From Cochliopodium minus (taxonomy: Eukaryota; Discosea; Himatismenida; Cochliopodiidae): a stretch of 10,000 nt of DNA. Of the stretch, positions 1 to 7,698 are shown piece by piece. Made by a program: the position numbers and the translations under genes. The stretch spans positions 132,363-142,362 of the forward strand of contig JAMYWO010000079.1 in NCBI GenBank assembly GCA_024220525.1. Direction: 5' to 3'. Within the stretch, counting starts at the first letter, position 1, and each line of letters starts with the position of its first letter. Under the pieces are notes generated by a model, which had not been told where the DNA came from, made no database searches, and saw only the letters and a program-made list of their open reading frames with translations.

Positions 1-65
1 ATAAAAAATAAAAAATAAAAAATAAAAAATAAAAAATAAAAAATAAAAAATAAAAAATAAAAAAT
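1..65. repeat. (AAAAAAT)9 heptanucleotide tandem array in the last visible intron
   Basis: T occurs at positions 2, 9, 16, 23, 30, 37, 44, 51, 58 and 65 with A elsewhere, a perfect 7-nt period. It is part of the incomplete intron 17 (1-155). On the sense strand it reads as TTTTTTA repeats. Confidence 0.95.
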
Positions 66-155
66 AAAAATAATAAAAAATAAAAAAAATAAAAACAAAG
101 AAACAAAGAAACAAAACAAAAAATAAAATAAAATGAAAAAATAAAAAATTTTAAC

Positions 156-1128
156 TAATAATGAAATCAGATATCGATTAGAATGATCTTCTTCCAAACT
201 TTTTTCAAGGATCTCAATTTTAGGAATCAAAATGTTGAGTATGATGAGAATCTTTTGGAAAGCTTCCTTATATTCTAACATAAGAGAGAACTTGTTTTTT
301 TCATCGTTGAAAAAATCGAGAGGAAAAGGAGAAAGGCGATCCAAGATTCCGTTTTTATCTTCATTATTAATGGTAAAAATAGTCTGAGGCAAGAAGTGAT
401 ATTCCTTCACTTTCCATTTATTTTTCAATTTCTTCAACAAATCCACCAACCCTCCTTCCATCAACAAATATTCTAACAAAGTGAGTTTTTCGGACAAGAA
501 CTGAAAAGAAAGTTTCTTGATTTTTTCACCCAAAAAACTTTTGAATTTGTCTTCTACAACTGTAATTTCTGTAAAAATATCGAAGTTTTTGTTTGTCAAT
601 TTTTTAGAGAACCAACTTTGAAGATACGTGTCGTTCTTTTCCTTGATGTTCACAATTAACAAAAGCAGATCCGTTAATTCTTTGAGGAACGGAGAATCTT
701 CAAGTTTGGGATTATTTCTCTCTTTTTCCTTTTTCGTCTTTTTGAAAAGTAAGAACAAAAGATCCAAAATTTTGAGTCTGCCCAAGTCCAAAAACTCCCT
801 GAAAAGTTTGTTGAGCCAATCAGGGTTGGTGATCACGAAATTCTTCATAGAAGATTTAGATTTAAAATACACGCAAATTCCCACATCATGAAGATCCGAC
901 AAAACATTGGTGAGATCAAACTGTTTTACAGAAAATTCTCCAAACATTTTCTTTAAAGCATTTTCAATACTTTCGATTTTCACTATTTCGACTTTATCAT
1001 CAGCCATCTTTTCGAGTATTGTTCTCACAATGTTGTGGTTTTTTCCTATCCTTGACCCCAGCTCTGTTTCAGAGTATTCCTCCAGAATGGTGTTCCTCAA
1101 TCCCTTCACCTCGTTGATTTTTGTGTCG
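156..1128 (-). other. COR domain (Roco C-terminal of Roc), exon 17
   Basis: Residues about 933-1256, in a single 1070-nt exon that stays open in one frame throughout. Characteristic pieces are LSDLHDVGICVYF (the L-x-x-L-x-x-x-G-x-x-x-Y-F pattern), KNFVITNPDWLNKLF (the V-x-x-x-P-x-W-L pattern), LLEYLLMEGGLVDLLKKL (the L-x-x-L-x-x-x-x-L-(I/V) helix of COR-B) and KEYHFLPQTIF (the Y-x-(I/L)-P-x-x-(L/I) element). COR domains dimerise Roco proteins such as LRRK2 and couple the G domain to other domains. Exon 17 is more GC-rich than its surrounding introns. It ends at TTATTA|GTTAAA with low-complexity T-rich sequence beyond, so the C-terminus lies outside the window. Confidence 0.8.
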
Positions 1129-4100
1129 TAGTTGTTGATTGGTTTGAACAACAAATCTATACCTTCGTACTTGAATTCTTTGAATTCGAACAAAAGATTG
1201 AATTTCTCTTTTATTTTTCTGATTTCTTTGAATAAAAATATTATTAATAAAAATAAAAAATCAAAATCAAAAAAATAATAGTAAATATAATTTAAGTATA
1301 AAAAATAAAAAAATAAAAAAATAAAAAATATATTATAAAATAAATAAAAAAAATATAATTTAAGAATAAAAAATAAAAAAATAAAAATAAAAAAATAATT
1401 CACCATTGTTAATTTCTTCTAATCTACTTTTCAGTTTAACTTTATCTTTTAATTTGTTCTCGAGATTATCCAGTTTGGTTCCTATCATATAAATCTTAGT
1501 TTTGCTGTTCTTGAGCTTTTCCCTCAGCAAAAATAAGAAATAGGTGAGCCTGTTCTTCTCTGCTATTACAGACACTTCCAATGAACAATCAAAAGCCAAC
1601 AAATAACAGTTTTCATTCCCAAAAAATATTGAGGATGAACCCTTTTAAAATTAAAAACAATAAAATTTTAAAAATAAAAAATAAAAAAATAAAAAATAAA
1701 AAAATAAAAAATAAAAAATAAAAAATAAAAAATAAAAAATAAAAAAATTCAACAAATTAATAAAATAGTTTTAAAAATTTATTTTCTGGATATTTTTTTT
1801 TTACCTGGTTAAATACTTTTTTGTTGGGACATGTTCCAAACATACATAGGAGTCATGGAAAACATAATCATTGTTGGTGTTAGTGTCCAAAATGTTTATT
1901 TCTTTATTATGACACCTCGTTATTTTCCACAAATTATTTCCTTCAATAAAAATAATGTAAATAATAAAAATAATTTTTTTTTAGATAAATTTTTTTAATA
2001 TCAATGTTTTTATTTATTAAAAATTTATTAAAAATTTTTTTTTTTTTTACCATCTTCTCCATTAAAACAAGATATTTGCTGTTGTTTGGACCCTTGTGAA
2101 TACACGTAATTATGGCTGTGAAGAAAAAACTTTTTGGGGTTTAGATTGGTCGCAATAGAAATTCTTTTAAAAAAATTTTAATATCATAAAAAATTCTGAA
2201 ACATAAATAAATATAAAAACAAAAATGAAAAAAAAATAAAAATAAAAATAAAAAAATAATAAAAAATAATAAAAAATAAAAAGTGTAAAAAATAAAAAGA
2301 GTAAAAATAAAAATAAAAAATAAAAAATAAAAAATAAAAAATAAAAAATAAAAAATAAAAAATATAATCAAGTAAATAAAATAAAAAAAATAAAAAAAAT
2401 AAAAAAAATAAAATATAAAAAAAATTTACTTTTATAAAATAAAATTCAGTGATGAATAAATAAAAAAATAAAAAATAAAATTTATTTTTAAAAATAAAAA
2501 TAAAATTATTTTACACATCACCAAACGCAATCATGTTATCTAATTCTACATCACTTTTGTCTCCCATTTCGGAAACTTTTTTGGTTTTACGGGAGCTAAG
2601 GTACATGGTCCTCCTCCATAGTCTCTTTCTCACAAAGCTCCTGTTCTTTTGGTAAGCAAAAAAGTGGCTTCCCCAATTAAATCCATATCTTTAAAAAAAA
2701 ATCAAAAAAAAATTAATAATAAAATACAAAATAAAATTATTAAATAAAAAATAAAAAAAATGTTGACAAATAAAATAAAATAACAATAAAATTAAATAAT
2801 AAAAAAATTTAAAAAATAATATGAACATTAAAAAAATAACAATAAAATAAAATTTTATAAAAAAATTTATGATAATAAAATAAAAAATAAAATAAAAAAT
2901 AAAAAATAAAAAAATTTAAAATAAATAATAAAAATAATAAATAAAATTTATTCGAAAGTTTTTTTTACTTCCAACCAAACTTGTCACTGGTTTCGTTGAT
3001 TACTAATTCCCAGTTGGAATTCCATATGAAACCTATTTCTAGCCAAATGTCCTTGTTTGCAGTGTTTCCATTGTCGTCAGAATACTGAGTTCTGTCAATT
3101 TCTGGCAACAAGTGTCCTGGACTCCATCCTTTATTTAAAAAATAAAAATAATTAAATGAATATTAAAAATAAAAATAAAATTAATAAATAAAAAATACAA
3201 TAAATAAAAAAATAATAAGTTAATTTTAAAATAATAAAGTAATGAAAAAATAAAATAAATGAATTTATAAAATAATAAAGTAATTAAAAATTAATAAATA
3301 ATAAAATTAATGAATTATTTGAATTAAAATAAACACTAAAATATAATTAAAAAATAAAATAAAATAAATAAAAGAAAAATAATGTAAAAATTATATAAAA
3401 TAAATAAATAAAAAAATAAACGAAATTAATGAAATAATTTAAAAAATAATAAAAAAAATAAACTATACCACCAACCCATCTCTCATTTTCCCAGACTTCA
3501 ACAAAAAACAATTTTCGTTCTTTCTTGTCCTTCTGCTTGAAGGGACTCTGAACACCAGGATGAAAGACATTGTGATAACTGTTTCTTTTGTCGATGGTAT
3601 TTTTGTATTCTTTGAAGATGCAGTTGAATTTGTTGTACCAAACATCTTGTTCGATTTGGTCTTTGCAGTAGAGAATGAAAGACTTGTTTGTGTTGAAGGT
3701 TAGGATCAAAGGGTACAAATGTGGGTTCTTTTTGCCTGGTTGTTTGCTTTTCACTGAAAATTCTAACGTGATATCGCTGTGAAATCTATTTTATAAGCAA
3801 GAAATTTTTAAATGAATAAATGAATAAAATGAAATTTTTTTAAATAAAAAATTAAAAAGAAATAAGAAGAAAAAAAATTAAAGAACAAAATTCTAATTTA
3901 AATAAAATTTTAAATAATAAAAAGAGAAAAAAAAATTAAAATTAAATAATCATTGCAAAAAAAATTTTAATCAACAAAAAAATAATTTTTTTGAAATAAA
4001 CCAAGCAAATAAAATTATGAATTTAATTAAATGCAAAAAATTCAAATATTCAAAATAAAAATTATGAATTAAATTTATTAAATAATTTAAAAAAAATGTT

Positions 4101-6949
4101 CTTACTTGTATCTCATTTTTTCCAACTCTTCATATCTATTTTTAATCGGAAAAGTGAAAAAATTTATTTTTAAAATTAACTTTTTGGTTATTTTTTTACC
4201 CCTTAGGATTGAACAATATTAAAACAGAATTGGTGAAGAGAAAAACTTTGAAGCATTCTCCGTCCAAATGTCTGAAAACTCCCTCCGAAGAAAAATTTCT
4301 ACCTGGCTTTATAACCTCATACTCTACCTTAAAAAAAATAAAAAAATAAAAAAAAAAATTAATAACAAAGGTGAAAAACAAAATTTTTAAGAAAAAATAC
4401 CAATAAAAAAAAAACAAAAAAATTTTAAAATGCAAAAAATACAATCAATAAAATAGAAATTTTTAAACAAAAGTAAAAAAAATAAAAAATAAAAAATATA
4501 AATAAAAACATAAAAAAAAACATAAAAAATTAAAATAAAAAAAAATAAAAAAAATAATAAAAAAAATAATAAAAAAAATATCAAATGAAATGAAAAAAAA
4601 ATGAAAAAAATTTACATTATCATTATTTACAATATTTTGTAATGTTAACAAAATAGATTTGTAATCGAACTCTCTTTTTCTTTCATTCAAAAACCCTGCT
4701 ATTTCAGAGATTTTGAGAAGAGAAGACTTGATGTCCAAATAGTCGGGATGTTCTTCCCAAGTAGAACGAAGAAGCTCAGAAATCAATAAATTGTATCTGT
4801 AAAAATAAAATAATTAAAAAAAAAATAATGAAATAAAAAAATAAAAAATAAAAAATAAAAAATAAAAAATTGTATCAAAATAATAAAAAAAAAAATAATG
4901 AAATAAAAAATTAAAAAATTTTTACCTAGGAACCTTTTTTGAAATTTAATTATTTTAAATACTAAACGAAGGAAATTTCTTTACTCTTTGAATCGGCATA
5001 ATCAAAAAATCTAATAAAAAATAAAAAATTTATAAAAAATAAAATCCCATTTCTATTTTAAAATTAGACCTTCAATGGACCTTTGTTTGACCAAATTGCT
5101 AGTTTTCGCTTTGTTTGCCCACTCACAAAAATTTTGGTTTGACCTTAAGTTTTGGAGCATCTTCAACGCTTGACTAAATTTTATAAAAAATGACAAAAAT
5201 AAAATTAAAAATTAAAAAAAATAAAATTAAAAATTAAAAAAAATAAAATTTTAAAAAAAATAAGACAAAATAAAATAAAATTAATATTAAAACATAAGAA
5301 AAAAAAATATTTATCAAAATAAAAATCCAATTAAAAAAATAGTAACAAAATCAAAATTAAAAATAACAATGAAACAAAAAAACTGAAATTAAAATTAAAT
5401 TATAAAAAAAGAGTATGAAAGAAAAAAAAAATTACTTGTAATTTTGAATATACATAGAATACATTTTGAAAAAGGCGCCCATTTTCATGAAAATAGAACC
5501 ATATTTGGCATTAGGATTCTTAGGGTTTTGTTTTTGGAGCTCCTCTAAAAAAGACAAGTTGACCTGAGTGATCTGCTCGATGTTGCCAAAGAGATACAAG
5601 ATGTCTGTCTCTGACAAGATTTGTTGATTCGTACCGACTTTCTTTTTGAGGTCTTTGTGATAGACTGCTAAGAGAGCGCATAAATTGGAGCAATATACTT
5701 CCTCTGTTTGCAATATTTCGTTGCTAATTAAAACCCTCTTTTTGGACATTTTCACTGTTATTTTTTTAAAAAAAAATTATTTAATTCTTATAATAAAAAT
5801 TAATGATATAGATAATTTATTAAATTTAAATTTAAAAAAATTTTTAAATCTTTATTGAATTATCAATTATTTAAATCATTTTTAAAATATTTTTATAATA
5901 TTTATTTTAATATATTAATTTACATATTTTCTGGTATTTTTTTTTTGCATAAAACGTTCTTATCAATGACTGACATGTTGTAATTTTCTTTTCTTCTTGG
6001 ATCCACTCACTCAAATCAATTTTTTGACTTTCAAAAAAAAATGATTAGAATTAAAAATTATTAATGTGAAGAAAAAAAATTGTTTGAATTTAATTCCTAA
6101 AGAAATAAAAGAAAATAAAAAAAATTAAAATCTACATGGGAAATATATCTTCGTGTTTTAAAGATAAACTACTTCTGTCCATGTCTGTGAAAGACATGTC
6201 CATCATGCAAAGATGTTCATTCACAAGATCTAACTTGATATACTGCTTGCATTTGAAACATTTGATAGTGTCGACGTTCAGATCCGTCTTTATTTTCTTC
6301 TCGATTTTGTTGATCAGTTCAGGATCCAATTTATTTTTGATCCTACCCACTTCTCCTTCTCCATTTTTTATTGGAGATGATGGGTTTATTTTCAATTTTC
6401 CTTGCAAGGGACTTTTCTTCATAGGCTGTTGAATCAAATTTTCCGCTATTTTATTTTTCACCATCATTTTTTTCGATATGCTATATATTTGAAAAGGGAG
6501 GGTTAGATTTATTTTTATTACTATTAATGTTATGTATGATTTTATTTCATGATCGTTTTATATTAAACTGAAAATTTAATTGAAAGGAAAATGAAAAAAA
6601 TATATATATATATATATATTTTGAACCTATCATCAAAATTCATCGAAAAACTCTTTAGAAAAGATGGATCCAATTTGCTTATATTTTTATTTGTTGAATG
6701 TTTATTCGATAATTTATTCAATATATCGATATTTTTCAATTTATGTATTTCTTTGTTATGATTTGTTTGATTATTGTTTCCATTTTTGTTTATAGCATCC
6801 AAATATCTCTGCTTAAAGTTTTGTGTTTGAGGTATTGGATGTGGTCTTATCATATGTTCTATTTTGCTCAATTTTTCATTTAATGCTTTCAATTTATCCA
6901 ATATTTTGATTTGTTTCAATTCAACTTCCTTCTCTCTATTTAATCTCAT
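156..6949 (-). CDS. Multidomain RhoGEF-Roco protein: coil, zinc-like site, IQ, DH, PH, DysF, MIR, partial Roc, COR (17 exons, 3' end off window)
   Basis: Probable cytosolic or membrane-associated Rho-family GEF with a Roco-type C-terminus. Exons (minus strand): 6949-6627, 6480-6136, 6027-5924, 5754-5436, 5173-5070, 5010-4985, 4933-4926, 4796-4616, 4327-4200, 4135-4106, 3776-3469, 3128-2969, 2688-2515, 2163-2051, 1940-1805, 1641-1404, 1225-156. Every intron is GT...AG, and phases agree at every junction except exon 15/16, which needs one extra base. The start ATG at 6949 is preceded by an in-frame TAA 7 nt upstream. About 1256 residues are visible. Exon 17 ends at a GTTAAA donor, so the gene continues beyond the left edge. 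Domain calls come from motifs read by eye and are listed separately. Exons 1-2 could be mistaken for a small separate gene, but its apparent TAG stop is part of a GTAG donor in phase with the IQ exon. Least certain points are the 15/16 junction and the unusual donors GTCTAA (intron 5) and GTTCAA (intron 1). Confidence 0.85.
1129..1641 (-). other. C-terminal half of a Roc (Ras-of-complex) GTPase domain; P-loop half absent
   Basis: Residues about 821-932 (exon 16 and the start of exon 17). A hydrophobic strand CYLLAFDCS is followed by a helix (RLTYFLFLLREKL) and then KIYMIGTKLDNLE, which holds the G4 guanine-specificity motif T-K-L-D at 875-878. The next part, IRKIKEKFNLLFEFKEF then YEGIDLLFKPI, has the form of the last strand and helix before COR. 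No P-loop (G-x4-G-K-S/T), switch I or D-x-x-G is visible before it; MIR sequence occupies that place. The domain is therefore probably truncated and may not bind nucleotide. Entry to this exon is out of phase by one base (see findings). Confidence 0.65.
1673..1748. repeat. AAAAAAT-type 7/8-nt tandem array inside intron 15
   Basis: Single Ts separate A-runs at intervals of 7 or 8 nt from 1675 to 1748. The array fills about half of the intron between the MIR exon and the Roc exon (1642-1804), where a missing microexon would otherwise have been a possible explanation of the phase conflict. Confidence 0.9.
1805..2537 (-). other. MIR domain, exons 13-15
   Basis: Residues about 730-822. The first repeat reads AFGDVISIATNLNPKKFFLH, then SHNYVYSQGSKQQQISCF, then GEDGNNLWKI. 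These match the MIR signature: G-D-x-(V/I)-x-(L/I), F-L-H-S-H, G-S-x-Q-Q-Q-(V/I) and D-x-N-N-x-W-x-I. A second repeat starts at VCLEHVPTKKYL, like the L-x-H-V-x-T-x-x-x-L core. MIR domains form beta-trefoils in protein mannosyltransferases, SDF2 and IP3/ryanodine receptors. Exon 13 could be read as ending with TAA right after GDV, but GT|GTAAAA is a donor whose phase fits exon 14 and completes the MIR core. Confidence 0.8.
2314..2363. repeat. (AAAAAAT)7 array inside intron 13
   Basis: Ts at 2314, 2321, 2328, 2335, 2342, 2349, 2356 and 2363 give a perfect 7-nt period. It lies in the 351-nt intron 2164-2514, which is otherwise A-rich on the plus strand. Confidence 0.95.
2592..3514 (-). other. 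Dysferlin (DysF) domain, TECPR1/peroxin-like, exons 11-13
   Basis: Residues about 611-711. Seen in order: VEVWENERW-VGGW, LLPEIDRTQYSDDNG, three spaced Trp residues in a W-x-x-x-W pattern, GWKYGFNW, and a basic end RSFVRKRLWRRTMY. These are the DysFN and DysFC signatures: E-N-x-R-W, L-L-P-x-D-R-x-x-x-S-D-x-x-G, G-W-x-Y and V-R-R-R-x-W-x-R. The compact order without a nested insertion resembles TECPR1 and yeast Pex peroxins rather than ferlins. TECPR1 DysF is known to bind sphingomyelin exposed on damaged lysosomes. Such binding here is inference. The domain is split by two introns of 340 and 280 nt, with phases that match. Confidence 0.85.
3596..4327 (-). other. PH domain following DH, exons 9-11
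   Basis: Residues about 471-583. It starts with GVFRHLDGECFKVFLFTNSV, the beta-strand pattern ending in a FLF-(T/N)-(N/D) turn typical of PH domains after DH. The hydrophobic LTFNTNKSFILYCKD segment comes next, and the C-terminal helix carries the near-invariant Trp (W569 in QDVWYNKF). PH domains of RhoGEFs bind phosphoinositides or GTPases and position the DH domain at membranes. Exon 10 (4106-4135) is only 30 nt. A Lys-rich linker of about 25 residues leads into the DysF domain. Confidence 0.8.
4842..4870. repeat. Short (AAAAAAT)4 array inside intron 7
   Basis: Ts at 4842, 4849, 4856, 4863 and 4870 repeat the same 7-nt unit, in the intron downstream of the microexon (4797-4925). Confidence 0.9.
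4926..4933 (-). other. 8-nt microexon (GTTCCTAG) in the DH domain
   Basis: On the minus strand the 8 bases lie between an AAAAAAG acceptor and a GTAAAAA donor. They encode V408, P409 and two bases of R410. Joining the flanking exons without them gives an early stop. With them the reading becomes MPIQR-VP-RYNLL, the DH consensus. The upstream intron is 51 nt and the downstream one 129 nt. Confidence 0.85.
5924..6027 (-). other. IQ (calmodulin-binding-like) motif exon
   Basis: This 104-nt exon encodes residues 223-258. Residues 241-254, CQSLIRTFYAKKKY, match the IQ spacing [I/x]Q-x3-R-G/x-x3-[RK]-x2-hydrophobic, with Q242, R246, K251 and Y254 in register. IQ motifs bind calmodulin or related EF-hand light chains and precede DH domains in some RhoGEFs such as RasGRF. 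The exon has no in-frame ATG. It is entered in phase 2 from the AT|GTAGAT donor at 6136 and left in phase 1 at ATAT|GTAAAT, which is the phase required by the DH exon at 5754. That double match is the main evidence that the DH gene extends upstream of its first ATG at 5749. Confidence 0.75.
6136..6949 (-). other. N-terminal region: coiled coil and Cys/His zinc-site-like motif (exons 1-2)
   Basis: Residues 1-222. Residues about 3-32 are Lys/Glu-rich with Leu and Ile at heptad-like spacing (VELKQIKILDKLKALNEKL), which suggests a short coiled coil. An Asn/Lys/His-rich linker of low complexity follows. Residues 182-199 hold C182-x2-C185-x11-H197-x-C199 in the context IKCFKCKQYIKLDLVNEHLC. This resembles small zinc knuckles such as UBZ4 or C2HC fingers, but the H-x-C spacing is tighter than in those families, so zinc binding is only inferred. 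Exon 1 joins exon 2 in phase 2 across an intron of 146 nt (6481-6626) that contains a TA microsatellite. Confidence 0.6.
6600..6619. repeat. TA dinucleotide microsatellite in intron 1
   Basis: About ten TA units just inside the 5' end of intron 1 (6481-6626) of the RhoGEF-Roco gene, 6 nt after its GTTCAA donor. Confidence 0.95.
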
Positions 6950-7398
6950 TTTTAATTACAACTACTGTATATTTTACAAAGTTTTTTTTTTATTTTTTTT
7001 ATTTTTCTTTGTAATATTCTTTTTGAGGGAATTTGCTTTGTATCTTGTAATTTTTAAAAAATAAACTGATGATTCTCCTTTTTTTTATCTCTTTCCTCTT
7101 TTAAATTGAGAACAAAATATTTTCAAAATAACTGAAAATTATTTATTTAATTTTTTTTTATCTGAAAAATCGATTCACCAAAAAAACAAAACAAATTCTT
7201 TAAAGCATAATAAGACAAGTTCTCAGATATGTGAGTGAATAAACAAAAAAATTTCAACCATTTACTTTTCTCAATCAATTTATAATTTAAAAAATGATCA
7301 ATAGAATTGGAATTTGTTGATAATAACTGCAATGAGATACTTTAGTGGCAGGCAATTGATATATTATTTATTTAATCAGTATAATAATGAGATAGTTT

Positions 7399-7463
7399 CC
7401 CAACAAGATCCCCCAAATCATAATATCCTTTTCTTTTGGATTTTATATACCCAACAAGATCCC
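7399..7463. repeat. 14-bp direct repeat CCCAACAAGATCCC, two copies
   Basis: Copies at 7399-7412 and 7450-7463, 51 bp apart start to start. They are among the few GC-containing words of this AT-rich intergenic stretch. The spacing is a multiple of three, so both fall in the same frame of the short ORF at 7332-7496. Purpose unknown. Confidence 0.8.
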
Positions 7464-7698
7464 TTGGAAGTTTTATCATTAACAATTACATCATAATCGC
7501 ATTTAACTTTCATCTACTACCCAATATCAAATATTCCAATTTGATTGATTATGAAAACCCAACTTTTTAAACAAATTTTTTAATTTTGATATAAAAAAAA
7601 AATTTTCTCAACAAGGTAAAAAATAAAATTCCATTTGGTTGAACTCAAATCAAAATAGATGAAACATTTTGTAGATCCCAATTAAAATTTTAATATTT

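Larger units (their letters stand above)
4616..5737 (-). other. DH (RhoGEF catalytic) domain, exons 4-8
   Basis: Residues about 264-470. DH domains exchange GDP for GTP on Rho/Rac/Cdc42 GTPases. CR1 is the helix around ISNEILQTEEVYCSNL, with the conserved Glu of the T-E-x-x-Y segment. CR3 is DFLIMPIQRVPRYNLLISEL (residues 399-417), which carries the P-x-Q-R-x-x-R-Y-x-L-L core, followed by an HPDY turn and a long final helix. The core motif is split over three exons (26, 8 and 181 nt). The domain has full length and no obvious missing catalytic element. The closest neighbour on the C-terminal side is a PH domain, the standard DH-PH tandem. Confidence 0.9.

Noticed and set aside
1-80. CRISPR or telomere-like interpretation of the A-rich tandem repeats
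   Set aside because: The unit is 7 nt with no spacers, lies inside introns and lacks the G-rich strand of telomeric DNA. It is an ordinary microsatellite.
628-1131. Two plus-strand open frames (628-891 and 907-1131)
   Set aside because: They are antisense to the 1070-nt COR exon, which has a single unbroken frame with clear COR motifs on the minus strand.
2141-2371. Minus-strand frame encoding almost only Phe, Ile, Leu and Tyr
   Set aside because: It is a read-through of the T-rich intron 13 into the MIR exon. Similar Phe-rich frames at 4387-4584, 4463-4616 and 3347-3468 have the same origin.
2511-2516. TAA after ...FGDV as the end of a shorter DH-PH-DysF gene
   Set aside because: GT|GTAAAA is a donor in phase 2, which matches the TTTTAAAAG|A acceptor at 2163. 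The join completes a MIR core motif.
5747-5749. ATG at 5749 as the start of the RhoGEF
   Set aside because: Usable as an internal Met, but an AACAG acceptor lies immediately upstream and the IQ exon joins in frame, so the protein most likely starts at 6949.
5923-5976. Short minus-strand ORF starting with ATG at 5976 as a start or upstream ORF
   Set aside because: Its frame does not fit the splice phase of the DH exon, while another frame of the same exon is open, in phase on both sides and encodes an IQ motif.
6136-6432. Plus-strand 98-codon open frame
   Set aside because: It is the antisense shadow of exon 2, with no start context or family signal.
7147-7341. Minus-strand open frame of about 60 codons
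   Set aside because: It has no ATG, lies in AT-rich DNA and overlaps another short frame. No splice partner was found and it resembles no family I know.
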